From contig NC_017671.1 of NCBI RefSeq assembly GCF_000284595.1, forward strand, positions 3,567,001-3,631,000: a stretch of 64,000 nucleotides of DNA, written 5' to 3'. Each line of letters begins with the position of its first letter. Within the stretch, counting starts at the first letter, position 1. This DNA comes from Stenotrophomonas maltophilia D457. GTDB lineage: Bacteria > Pseudomonadota > Gammaproteobacteria > Xanthomonadales > Xanthomonadaceae. Positions 53,512 through 63,697 of this stretch are shown piece by piece. The translations under genes and the position numbers were made by a program. The notes below the pieces were generated by a model. It saw only the letters and a program-made list of their open reading frames with translations. It did not search any database and was not told the origin of the DNA.

Positions 53512-55668
53512 TCAGCCGAGGCGACGTGCCTCGCTCACGCCCGGCAGCGCATCAAGCTTGCCCAGCAGCGTCGACAACTGCCCGTAGTCGCTGACCTTCA
53601 GCCGCAGCCGCAGATGGGCACGGCCACTGTTGCGCACGTTGTCACTGTGGATGTCGAGCACGTAAGCGTCTTCCTGGGCGATCAGGTTGGTGATGTCCTT
53701 CAGCAGCCAGCGGCGGTCGACCGCGTCGACCACCACGTCCACTTCGTAGCCGCCACCGGCCTGGCCCCACTCCACCGGCAGGATGCGCTGCGGGCTGGCG
53801 GCGGCCAGCCGGGCCAGCGCGGCGCAGTCTGCACGATGCACAGTGACACCACGGCTACGGGTCAGGTAGCCGACGATCGGCTCGCCGGCCACCGGCTGGC
53901 AGCAGCGTGCCAGCTGCACCAGCAGGTTGCCCACGCCCTGCACGGTGAACTTGGACTTGCCCAGGTTCTCGCGGCGCGCGGTCGGCCGCGGCAGGGTCGG
54001 CGCGGGCGCGGGCTGGCTGGCGGCACGTTCCGCCTCTAGCAACGTCCGGCTGACCTGGTTCGGGCCGGTATCGCCCAGCGCCACCTGGATGTACAGGTCA
54101 TCGACGCTGTCGGCATGGAACTTCTTGGCCGCGACGGCCAGGTCCGAGTGCTGCAGGCCCAGCCGCTTCAGCTCGCGCTCGAGCAGCTCGCGACCGGCCT
54201 GCACGTTGCGCGCGCGGTCCAGCTTGTGGAACCAGCTGCGCACCTTCTCGCGCGAGCGGTTGCTGGCCAGGAAGCCATTGGCCGGCATCAGCCAGTCGCG
54301 GCGCGGGTCGGCCTCCTTGCCGGTCAGGATCTCGACGCGGTCGCCACTGCGCAGGCGATAGGTCAGCGGCACGATACGGCCGTTGACCTTGGCGCCGCGG
54401 CAGCGGTGCCCGACCATGGTGTGCACCTGGTAGGCGAAATCGAGCGGCGTAGCGCCCTGCGGCAGGTCCAGCACCTCGTCCTTCGGGCTCAGCGCATAGA
54501 CCCGGTCCTCGGTCAGCTCGGCATCGAGCGCCCCGGCCAGTTCATTGCCCTGCCCGTCCTGCGCCTGCTCCAGCAGCTGGCGCATCCAGGTGATCTTGCG
54601 ATCGAAGGACTTCTCCGCGCCCTTGCCGCCTTCCTTGTACTTCCAGTGCGCGGCCACGCCCAGCTCGGCCTGCGAGTGCATTTCATGGGTACGGATCTGC
54701 ACTTCGATGGTGCGACCTTCCGGGCCGACCACGGCGGTATGCAGCGAGCGATAGTCGTTGGCCTTCGGGCGTGCGATGTAATCATCGAACTCGCTTGGTA
54801 CCGGCGCCCACAGCGCGTGCACCACGCCCAGCGCGGCGTAGCAGGCGGCGACGTCGTCGACCATCACGCGCACCGCACGGATGTCATACAGCTGGTCGAA
54901 GGCCAGCCGCTTCTTCTGCATCTTCCGCCAGATGCTGTAGATGTGCTTCGGGCGGCCGCTGACTTCGGCCCTGATGCCCTGGGCGACCAGCTCGCGCGAC
55001 AGCACCTTCTTGACGTTCTCGACGTAACGCTCGCGGGCGATGCGGGTTTCGTCCACCTCGCGGGCGATGCGGCGGTAGGTTTCCGGTTCCAGGTGGCGGA
55101 ACGCCAGGTCCTCCAGCTCCCACTTCAGCTGCCAGATGCCCAGGCGGTTGGCCAGGGGCGCGTGGATGTCGCGGGTCAGCTGGGCCAGCGCGCGGCGTTG
55201 CTCGTCGTCCAGCTTGTCGGCCGCGCGCATCCTCGCGAGCTGGCGCGCCAGCAGGATCGGCACCACGCGCAGGTCGCGGATGATCGCCAGCAGCAGCCGG
55301 CGCAGGCCCTCGCTGTTGCGTCCGGCCTCACGGCCGGCGTGCAGCGCCCACACCGGGTCGGCCGCATCCTGGCCATCGAGCAGGCCGATCACCGCCGCCT
55401 GGTGGCTGCCCAGCGGCAGCTGGTCCAGGCTGGCGCGCAGGCCCGGCAGGTCGAACAGCAATGCTGCCACCACCGCGCCTTCGTCGGCCGAGAGCATCGC
55501 CAGCGCATCGAGGGTATCGCCCAGCACCGACCAGGTGGCACGCATCTGGTGGTCGCAATCCGGCGCTTCCCAATGCTCGCGCAGGGCCTGGCGCAGCGGA
55601 GCAGGCAGCACCGCTGCCGAGGGACGGTTCAACAAGGCATCCAGGCCAGGGACGGAAGCGCGGTTCAC
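53512..55668 (-). CDS. relA: GTP pyrophosphokinase RelA, (p)ppGpp synthetase
   Basis: RelA makes (p)ppGpp on stalled ribosomes. The 718-residue protein has a degenerate HD domain (the HD pair is replaced by FD in ALLFDLPG), marking a synthetase-only RelA. The synthetase has RPKHIYSIWRKM and the EFDD motif in VPSEFDDYIARPKANDYRSL (near 300). A TGS domain (DEVLDLPQGATPLDFAYQVH, about 395-455), a zinc-finger/helical region (CCQPVAGEPIVGY near 590) and a C-terminal ACT domain (about 640-715) follow. It starts with GTG. RelA and MazG, a ppGpp-modulating enzyme, are both encoded in the window but far apart. Confidence 0.95.
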   Translation of the reverse strand: MNRASVPGLDALLNRPSAAVLPAPLRQALREHWEAPDCDHQMRATWSVLGDTLDALAMLSADEGAVVAALLFDLPGLRASLDQLPLGSHQAAVIGLLDGQDAADPVWALHAGREAGRNSEGLRRLLLAIIRDLRVVPILLARQLARMRAADKLDDEQRRALAQLTRDIHAPLANRLGIWQLKWELEDLAFRHLEPETYRRIAREVDETRIARERYVENVKKVLSRELVAQGIRAEVSGRPKHIYSIWRKMQKKRLAFDQLYDIRAVRVMVDDVAACYAALGVVHALWAPVPSEFDDYIARPKANDYRSLHTAVVGPEGRTIEVQIRTHEMHSQAELGVAAHWKYKEGGKGAEKSFDRKITWMRQLLEQAQDGQGNELAGALDAELTEDRVYALSPKDEVLDLPQGATPLDFAYQVHTMVGHRCRGAKVNGRIVPLTYRLRSGDRVEILTGKEADPRRDWLMPANGFLASNRSREKVRSWFHKLDRARNVQAGRELLERELKRLGLQHSDLAVAAKKFHADSVDDLYIQVALGDTGPNQVSRTLLEAERAASQPAPAPTLPRPTARRENLGKSKFTVQGVGNLLVQLARCCQPVAGEPIVGYLTRSRGVTVHRADCAALARLAAASPQRILPVEWGQAGGGYEVDVVVDAVDRRWLLKDITNLIAQEDAYVLDIHSDNVRNSGRAHLRLRLKVSDYGQLSTLLGKLDALPGVSEARRLG

Positions 55669-55798
55669 AGCATCGAGCAGGCAAGACAGAGGCCCCTACA
55701 CTAGCGCCGGCGTCGTTCAGGGACAATCACTGCGGCCACCATCACCCGGCATGAAGACATGCCGCTACACTCGCCAACACATCCAGGAGAGACCCGCC

Positions 55799-56323
55799 AT
55801 GCCTTCGATTGCCCTGCGCGTCCGTCCACGGCTGCTGGCCTGTGCCGCCGTGTTGCTGTCCCTGTCCGCGCCTGCGCTGGCCCAGCGCGTGGTGGAGGGC
55901 GACCTGCAGCAGCAGATGTCGCCCACCGAGTTCAAGGCCGCCGGCCTGGACAAGCTCAGCGCCGCTGAACTGGCCACGCTCAACCGCTGGCTGCAGGGCA
56001 AGGTCGAGGCGGCCACCACCCAGGCCGTCGCCGCAGCGCGCGAAGAAGGCCGCCAGGAAGTGATCAAGAAGAACCGCGGCTTCCTGGACTTCGGCAGCAG
56101 CGAACCGATCGAAAGCACCCTGCAGGGCGAATTCCGTGGCTTCGGCCAGGGCCGCCGCTACGTGCTGCAGAACGGCCAGGAGTGGGAGCAGATAGACGCC
56201 ACGCACTATTCCGGTGGCCGCAAGGAAGCGCCGAACGTCAGCATGCGCCCAGGCGTGATGGGCGCCTGGTACATGAAGGTGGACGGGGTGAACGTGCAAC
56301 CGAAGGTTCGTCGCACCAAGTAA
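55799..56323 (+). CDS. Exported protein of unknown function
   Basis: The 174-residue product has a signal peptide (MPSIALRVRPRLLACAAVLL, cleavage near APALAQ). The mature part begins with a helical segment (PTEFKAAGLDKLSAAELATL, then NRWLQGKVEAATTQAVAAAR) and ends with a beta-rich SH3-like stretch (STLQGEFRGFGQGRRYVLQN, then GQEWEQIDATHYSG). Similar small periplasmic proteins are common in xanthomonads but have no known function. An earlier in-frame ATG at 55751 is possible, but the signal peptide fits the 55799 start. It is divergent from relA. Confidence 0.75.
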   Translation: MPSIALRVRPRLLACAAVLLSLSAPALAQRVVEGDLQQQMSPTEFKAAGLDKLSAAELATLNRWLQGKVEAATTQAVAAAREEGRQEVIKKNRGFLDFGSSEPIESTLQGEFRGFGQGRRYVLQNGQEWEQIDATHYSGGRKEAPNVSMRPGVMGAWYMKVDGVNVQPKVRRTK

Positions 56324-56362
56324 CGCCCGGGCATTCCGGCCGTGCCGGATCCATGCCCGGCG

Positions 56363-56392
56363 GCCATGGTCGCCCGATGGGGCGACCATGGC
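56363..56392. terminator. Bidirectional terminator candidate between the exported-protein gene and hrpA
   Basis: A 13-bp stem GCCATGGTCGCCC / GGGCGACCATGGC with a GATG loop lies between convergent genes. No T run is present. Confidence 0.55.
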
Positions 56393-56398
56393 GCGCGT

Positions 56399-59300
56399 TC
56401 ACGCCTGGCGAAGTGCAGCCACCCGCTGCGCCAGCTTCTTCGCCGAAATGCCGGTGCGTGCCCCCAGCTCCTGCGCGAACAACGACACCCGCAGCTCTTC
56501 CAGATCCCAACGCAGCGCCTGCCATTGCGGGCGATCACGCAGGCCCTGCTGCTCGCCCGCTTCCAGCGCCTCCAGGAACGGGTGCAATTCCAGCATGCGC
56601 GCCTGGTCACGCGGCGGATCACGCTTGGCACGCTCGGTGCGCAGGATCATCGCCTTCAGGTAGCGCGGGTACTGCGCCAGCGCGTCGGCCGGCGTGTCGC
56701 GCAGGAAGCCGGGGTGGATCAGCCCGGCCAGCTGCGCTTCCATGTCGTCCAGGTTGCCACGCGCCCAGCCCATCAACGGCGCCTCCAGCAACGGCTTCAG
56801 TTCCGCCACCAGCGCCAGGATGGACTCGGCCAGTTTCAGCCGCGACATCGCCTCGCCGAACAGGGCCTTGGCCGCATGCTCGCGGCGTTGCTCGAAGGCT
56901 GCCGCATCGCGGATGTCTTCCAGGCCTTCGGCCAGCACCGCGTTCATCGCCGCATCCACCAGGTCTCCACGCAGGCGTTCCTGCGATTCGATCGCGGCAT
57001 ACAGCAGGCCGGTCTTGGCACCCACCGGCAGCTGCTTGCGCGCCTGCTTGACCTTCTCGGCCAGGGCAATCTCCAGCAGCCGGCGCACACCCATGGGGTG
57101 GGCCTCCTGCGCCTGCTGGCGATCGGCGAAGATGCGCAGCGCCACGCTGTCGCCCTCGTCCAGCAGCGCCGGATAGGCCGGAACGCCGGCTTCACCGGGC
57201 ACCTGCAGCGGAATCGGCGCGGCCGGGAACGTGCGCAGGCCATCGGCCGCCATCTCGCGCCCCGCGCGTGCAGCGAAGGCATCGCCGGCACGGCCGCCGA
57301 ATTTCGCGCGCAACGCATCGAGATCACGCGAGATCGCCAGCACCTTGCCGTGCTCGTCGCGCAGGCGCAGGTTCATGTGCAGGTGCGGTTCGATCGAAGC
57401 GGGTTCGAAATCGAGCGCCGTCACCGTCGCGCCGGTGGCACGTGACAAAAAGCGCGCCAGTTCGCCAGTGATGGCATCGGCGCTGGGCTGCGGGAATGCC
57501 TCGAAGAACGCACGACCGAAGTCCGGCGCCGGCACGTAGTTGCGGCGCATCGCCTTGGGCAGGCTGCGGATGAGTGCCGAGGCCTTGTCGGCGACGAAGC
57601 CAGGCGCCAGCCAGCCCAGCTGCACCGGGTCCAGCGCGTTGAGCAGGTGCAGCGGCACGTCCAGGGTCACGCCGTCATCATCGGCACCCGGCTCGAAGCG
57701 GTAGTGCAGTGGCAGGCGCGCCTGGCCCAGTGGCAGGTACTTCGGGTAGCGCTCCTGTTCGCTGCCCTCACCCGGCAACAGGTCGACCAGTGACCAGTGC
57801 AGGGTCTTGCGCTGTTCCGGCGCCAGCCCCTTCCACCAGGTATCCAGCCCTGCGGCCGAATGGATCTGCGGCGGCACCCGGTCCAGGTACCAGCGCGCCT
57901 GCCAGTCCTCGTCGGCCACGATGCCGGCGCGGCGCAGCTTCGCTTCCTCCTCGCGGGCGACCTCCAGCACTTTCTGGTTGTCGGCCACGAAGCTGGCGCG
58001 GGTGTTGATCTCGCCGGTCACCAGCGCCTGGCGCACGAAGATGTCGTGCGACTCGCCCGGTGCGATGCGGCCGTAGTGCACCGGCTTCTTCGGTGCCAGC
58101 ACCAGGCCGAACAGGCTGATCTGCTCGGAGGCCAGCACCTGGCCCTGCGCGCGCGACCAGTGCGGGTCGAAGTGCTTGCGCAGCAGCAGGTGCGGCAGTT
58201 CGGCGATGACCCAGTCCGGCTCGATCGCGGCCAGGGTCATGCCCCAGACCTTCTGCGTGTCCAGCAGGTTGGCCACCAGCAACCACGGCGGCGGGCGCTT
58301 GGACAGCGCCGAACCGGGGAACGGCAGGAAACGGCGCTGGCGTGGCGCCTGGAAATCGCCCTTCTCGGTGCGGTGCCCGATCTGCGTCGGCAGGCCCGCC
58401 ACCAACGCCCGGTGCAGGGTCTGGTAGGCAGCCGCGCGCACGCGTTCGCTGAAGCCGCCGCCCGCCGGTGCCTGCTCCTTCTGTGCACGTACGGCCACCG
58501 GCGTCGGCGCCGCTTCGGCCTTGCCTTCGCGGGCCAGGCGTGCAGCGCGGTGCAGCTGGCCACGGGTGGCCTTCACTGCGGCGGCATCATCACGCGCTGC
58601 CGCCGGCGCACTGCTGCCGGCCAGCAACGGCGCCATCGACGCCTCGTTGGCCTCTTCCTTCCAGCCCAGTTCCTCGCACAGCAGCCGCAGCTGGCGGTGC
58701 AGCTCGCGCCACTCGCGCATGCGCAGGAAGCCGAGGAAATGACGGCCGCACCAGTCGCGCAGCTTGGACTGGGTCAGGTCTTCATGGGCCTGCCGGTAGG
58801 CATCCCACAGGCGCAGCACGCCAACGAACTCGGAACGACCATCGGCGAACTGCGCATGCGCGCTGTCGGCGGCACCGCGTGCTTCGGGCGGACGTTCGCG
58901 CGGGTCCTGGATGCCCAGGAACGAGGCGATCACCAGCATCGGCCGCAGGCAGCCGGCGGCCTGCGCGGCGACCAGCATGCGCGCCAGCTTCACGTCCACC
59001 GGCAGGCGTGCCATCTGCTTGCCGATGGTGGTCATGCGCCGCTCGGCGTCGATCGCACCCAGTTCGGTCAGCTGCTGCCAGCCATCGGCCACCGCACGCT
59101 CGTCCGGCGCTTCCAGGAACGGAAACTCCTCGATGCGGCCCAGGCCCAGCTGCAGCATGCGCAGGATCACCCCGGCCAGGCTGGAGCGGCGGATTTCCGG
59201 ATCGGTGAACTCCGGCCGCGCCTGGAAATCGGCTTCGGCGTACAGGCGGTAACAGATGCCCTCGGCGATACGGCCGCAGCGGCCCTTGCGCTGGTTGGCG

Positions 59301-60481
59301 CTGGCCTGCGAGATCGGCTCGATGTGCAGGCGGTCCAGCTTGTTGCGCGGACTGTAGCGCTTGACGCGGGCAAAGCCCGGATCGACCACGTAGCGGATGC
59401 GCGGCACCGTCAGCGAGGTCTCCGCGACGTTGGTGGCCAGCACGATGCGCCGGTTCGGCCCGGGATTGAACACCCGGTCCTGGTCCTGGTTGGACAGCCG
59501 CGCATAGAGCGGCAGCACCTCGGTGTTGCGGTACTTGCGGCGCTCCAGCGACTGGTGCGCATCGCGGATCTCGCGTTCGCCCGGCAGGAAGATCAGCACG
59601 TCGCCGCGCGCATCCAGGCGGGTGATCTCGTCGATGGCCGACACGATGGCGTCGTTGACGGTGCGTTCGCCCTGGTCTTCGCCCTCGCCTTCCAGCGCGC
59701 GATAGCGCACTTCCACCGGGTAGGTGCGGCCTTCGACGCTGATCACCGGCGCATTGTCGAAATGCTGGGCGAAGCGTTCGGTATCGATGGTGGCCGAGGT
59801 GACGATCAGTTTCAGGTCCGGGCGCTTGCGCAGCAGCTGCTTCAGGTAGCCCAGCAGGAAATCGATGTTGAGGCTGCGTTCGTGCGCCTCGTCGACGATG
59901 ATCGTGTCGTAGTTCGACAACCAGCGGTCACTGGCGATCTCCGCCAGCAGGATGCCGTCGGTCATGAACTTGATGCGGCTGTCGTCGCTGACCTTGTCGT
60001 TGAAGCGCACCTGGTAGCCGACCAACTGGCCCAGTTCGCTCTGCAGTTCCTGCGCCACGCGGCTTGCCACCGCACGTGCGGCAATCCGTCGCGGCTGGGT
60101 GCAGCCGATCATGCCGGCCTGGCCACGGCCTGCGGCCAGGCACAGTTTCGGCAGCTGGGTGGTCTTGCCCGAGCCGGTTTCACCAGCGATCACCACCACC
60201 TGATGGTCGCGGATCAGCCCGATGATGGCGTCGGCTTCACGCGCAATCGGCAGCTGCGGGTCCAGAGTAATGGACGGCTGCTGCTGCGCCCGGACCTGCC
60301 GGCGCTGCACCGACGCCTGCAAGGCCTGCTCGAAGGTAGCGGCCAACGCCGCATCCTGTGGCTTGGCCTGGCAACGCGAGAGCATCCCCAGCAAACGGCC
60401 CCGGTCGCGGCTCATGGCGCCGTCGATGGCGGCGCGCTGTTGGCGCAGGCGGGACGATGGATTTTTATCGATAGAGTTCAT
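56399..60481 (-). CDS. hrpA: ATP-dependent RNA helicase HrpA
   Basis: HrpA is a DEAH-box helicase that resolves stalled or collided ribosomes in E. coli. The 1360-residue protein (E. coli 1300) has motif I GETGSGKTTQLPK (near 97), DEAH in IIVDEAHERSLN (near 197), SATIDTERF, motif V ATNVAETSLTVPRIRYVVDP and motif VI QRKGRCGRIAEG (near 405), then the helicase-associated and OB-like domains and the long C-terminal region of the family (DUF3418). ATG 60481 (MNSIDKNP) is chosen. It is convergent with the exported-protein gene and divergent from dps. Confidence 0.95.
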   Translation of the reverse strand: MNSIDKNPSSRLRQQRAAIDGAMSRDRGRLLGMLSRCQAKPQDAALAATFEQALQASVQRRQVRAQQQPSITLDPQLPIAREADAIIGLIRDHQVVVIAGETGSGKTTQLPKLCLAAGRGQAGMIGCTQPRRIAARAVASRVAQELQSELGQLVGYQVRFNDKVSDDSRIKFMTDGILLAEIASDRWLSNYDTIIVDEAHERSLNIDFLLGYLKQLLRKRPDLKLIVTSATIDTERFAQHFDNAPVISVEGRTYPVEVRYRALEGEGEDQGERTVNDAIVSAIDEITRLDARGDVLIFLPGEREIRDAHQSLERRKYRNTEVLPLYARLSNQDQDRVFNPGPNRRIVLATNVAETSLTVPRIRYVVDPGFARVKRYSPRNKLDRLHIEPISQASANQRKGRCGRIAEGICYRLYAEADFQARPEFTDPEIRRSSLAGVILRMLQLGLGRIEEFPFLEAPDERAVADGWQQLTELGAIDAERRMTTIGKQMARLPVDVKLARMLVAAQAAGCLRPMLVIASFLGIQDPRERPPEARGAADSAHAQFADGRSEFVGVLRLWDAYRQAHEDLTQSKLRDWCGRHFLGFLRMREWRELHRQLRLLCEELGWKEEANEASMAPLLAGSSAPAAARDDAAAVKATRGQLHRAARLAREGKAEAAPTPVAVRAQKEQAPAGGGFSERVRAAAYQTLHRALVAGLPTQIGHRTEKGDFQAPRQRRFLPFPGSALSKRPPPWLLVANLLDTQKVWGMTLAAIEPDWVIAELPHLLLRKHFDPHWSRAQGQVLASEQISLFGLVLAPKKPVHYGRIAPGESHDIFVRQALVTGEINTRASFVADNQKVLEVAREEEAKLRRAGIVADEDWQARWYLDRVPPQIHSAAGLDTWWKGLAPEQRKTLHWSLVDLLPGEGSEQERYPKYLPLGQARLPLHYRFEPGADDDGVTLDVPLHLLNALDPVQLGWLAPGFVADKASALIRSLPKAMRRNYVPAPDFGRAFFEAFPQPSADAITGELARFLSRATGATVTALDFEPASIEPHLHMNLRLRDEHGKVLAISRDLDALRAKFGGRAGDAFAARAGREMAADGLRTFPAAPIPLQVPGEAGVPAYPALLDEGDSVALRIFADRQQAQEAHPMGVRRLLEIALAEKVKQARKQLPVGAKTGLLYAAIESQERLRGDLVDAAMNAVLAEGLEDIRDAAAFEQRREHAAKALFGEAMSRLKLAESILALVAELKPLLEAPLMGWARGNLDDMEAQLAGLIHPGFLRDTPADALAQYPRYLKAMILRTERAKRDPPRDQARMLELHPFLEALEAGEQQGLRDRPQWQALRWDLEELRVSLFAQELGARTGISAKKLAQRVAALRQA

Positions 60482-60567
60482 CAATCGGTTCGTTCAAAAC
60501 TTTGATAGCGACCAGTCATCACGACCGGTTTATTGTGAAGGCCAACGATTCCACAAGGAGGAACCCC

Positions 60568-61116
60568 ATGGCGAAGACCAAGAGCACGACCAAGGCCAAG
60601 ACCGGCAAGCAGAAGCTTGCAGCGGCGGCACCGTCGGCGCCGAACATCGATATCGGGATCACCCAGGGCGACCGCAAGAAGATCGCCGACGGTCTGTCGC
60701 GCTTCCAGGCCGATGCGTTCACGCTCTACCTGAAGACGCACAACTTCCACTGGAACGTGACCGGGTCGATGTTCAACTCGCTGCACACCATGTTCGAGAC
60801 GCAGTACACCGAGCAGTGGGCGGCACTGGACGACGTGGCCGAGCGCATCCGCGCGCTGGGCTTCAATGCCCCGGGCTCCTACCGGGAATTCGCTGCGCTG
60901 ACCTCGATCGCCGAGGAACCGGGCCTGACCGACAGCGCGGACTGGCGTGAAATGGTACGCCAGTTGGTGGTCGCCAACGAAGCAGTCTGCCGTACGGCAC
61001 GTGAAGTGCTGGAGGTGGCGGCCAAGGGAGACGACGCCCCGACCGAGGATCTGATGACCCAGCGGCTGCAGACCCACGAGAAGTACGCCTGGATGCTGCG
61101 CTCGCTGCTGCAGTAA
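60568..61116 (+). CDS. dps: Dps-family ferritin-like DNA-protection protein
   Basis: Dps proteins form 12-mers that oxidise and store iron and bind DNA. The 182-residue protein has a Lys/Ala/Thr-rich N-terminal tail (about 1-22), a candidate DNA-binding arm, then the ferritin-like domain with the inter-subunit ferroxidase motif YLKTHNFHWNVTG (near 52-64) and the partner acidic site ALDDVAERIRALG (near 90). It is followed by a helix ending MLRSLLQ. AAGGAGG at 60555 is a strong ribosome site. TTGATA at 60502 may be a -35, but no well-spaced -10 follows. Stress induction is family knowledge. Confidence 0.92.
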   Translation: MAKTKSTTKAKTGKQKLAAAAPSAPNIDIGITQGDRKKIADGLSRFQADAFTLYLKTHNFHWNVTGSMFNSLHTMFETQYTEQWAALDDVAERIRALGFNAPGSYREFAALTSIAEEPGLTDSADWREMVRQLVVANEAVCRTAREVLEVAAKGDDAPTEDLMTQRLQTHEKYAWMLRSLLQ

Positions 61117-61208
61117 GAGTTGGGGGGCCCGGCAGGACTGCGCCCTGCACCCGCAGAGGCCTTAAAGCCAAGGCCAGAGCCAGAGCAAAAGCTGGCCTCC
61201 TGTGGGTA

Positions 61209-61310
61209 GGCGGGATGGGTCCGGTGGCAGGGGACGCCGTAAACCCGTCCTTGGGGGCTTGGCCGCGGCATCCATGCCGCGGACACCCCTGCCACCGGAC
61301 CCACCCCGCC
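61209..61310. repeat. Long intergenic palindrome, copy H
   Basis: Arms 61209-61233 and 61286-61310 are complementary at 24 of 25 positions. Core: GCCGTAAACCCGTCC and CCGCGGCATCCATGCCGCGG. Confidence 0.9.
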
Positions 61311-61346
61311 TTCGGCAGTTCTCCGCGATCTGCCGGCAAAGCCATT

Positions 61347-61387
61347 GGGGTCAGATCCGTTTTCCTCAGGAAAACGGATCTGACCCC
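61347..61387. repeat. GGGGTC palindrome, copy 3
   Basis: A perfect 19-bp stem (GGGGTCAGATCCGTTTTCC) with a TCA loop, followed on the plus strand by ATTTTGTTTG, so it can also end the dps transcript. Confidence 0.85.
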
Positions 61388-61471
61388 ATTTTGTTTGTCG
61401 AGTTCTGACAGTTTTCATCCACGCATGGCGTGGATTGATCTGGCCCCCGTCACCGGGAAACTGTCGGGGGT

Positions 61472-61569
61472 GGGGCGGTGTGGGCTTGCAGGACCGTTGG
61501 CGCCATGGATGGCGCCATCGAGCCCCCAAGGACGGGTTTACGGCGTGTCCTGCAAGCCCACACCGCCCC
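61472..61569. repeat. Long intergenic palindrome, copy I
   Basis: Arms 61472-61494 and 61547-61569 are perfectly complementary over 23 bp. Core: GGCGCCATGGATGGCGCC and GGGTTTACGGCGTGTCC. GGAAACTGTCGGGG lies directly upstream. Confidence 0.9.
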
Positions 61570-61675
61570 GCCCAATAAGCAGACAGCCCAGAGCCGGCTG
61601 TTGCCTTTGACGTTGCACTGGCTTGCAGCAGGTGCAGGGCGCAGCCCTGCCGAACCCCTACCCCTCCCTCCGGGG

Positions 61676-61681
61676 TAAACT
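61676..61681 (+). promoter_or_regulatory. TAAACT -10-like hexamer 6 nt before recQ ATG
   Basis: TAAACT sits so close to ATG 61688 that initiation would occur at the start codon. No -35 match is seen at the right distance. Confidence 0.35.
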
Positions 61682-61687
61682 AACCGG

Positions 61688-63493
<1,806 letters not shown>

Positions 63494-63556
63494 CGGTATC
63501 GCGTTGCCGCGCTGCGCGGCCGCCGGGCATGGTCCCAACGGCGCGCGGGCGCCCCT

Positions 63557-63622
63557 GTAGAGCCGAGCCCACGCTCGGCTGCCCCTGCGCGAACAGCAGC
63601 CGAGCGCGGGCCCGGCTCCACC
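63557..63622. repeat. SMAG-type pair (one degenerate)
   Basis: GTAGAGCCGAGC...GCTCGGCT (63557-63580) faces AGCCGAGC...GGCTCCAC (63599-63622), in which the terminal CTAC has become CCAC. Confidence 0.65.
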
Positions 63623-63697
63623 TTGGTGCAGCTCCAACCTTGAACCGGCCATTCAGCCGGAAGTGCATCCGCGCCCGCTTGCGGCTAGATTAGCGCC

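Larger units (their letters stand above)
61117..61687. other. 571-bp gap with no gene, dense repeats
   Basis: Between dps and recQ (both plus). It contains an AGCCAGAGC simple repeat (about 61165-61190), palindrome H, a perfect GGGGTC palindrome (61347-61387), a GAAACTGTC motif at about 61457, and palindrome I. Confidence 0.7.

Noticed and set aside
57797..60505. A 902-codon open frame antisense to hrpA
   Set aside because: Same high-GC artefact; the helicase motifs on the minus strand decide the coding strand.
60502..60567. N-terminal extension of Dps starting at 60502
   Set aside because: A strong AAGGAGG site lies 7 nt before ATG 60568, and the extension would translate the ribosome site itself.
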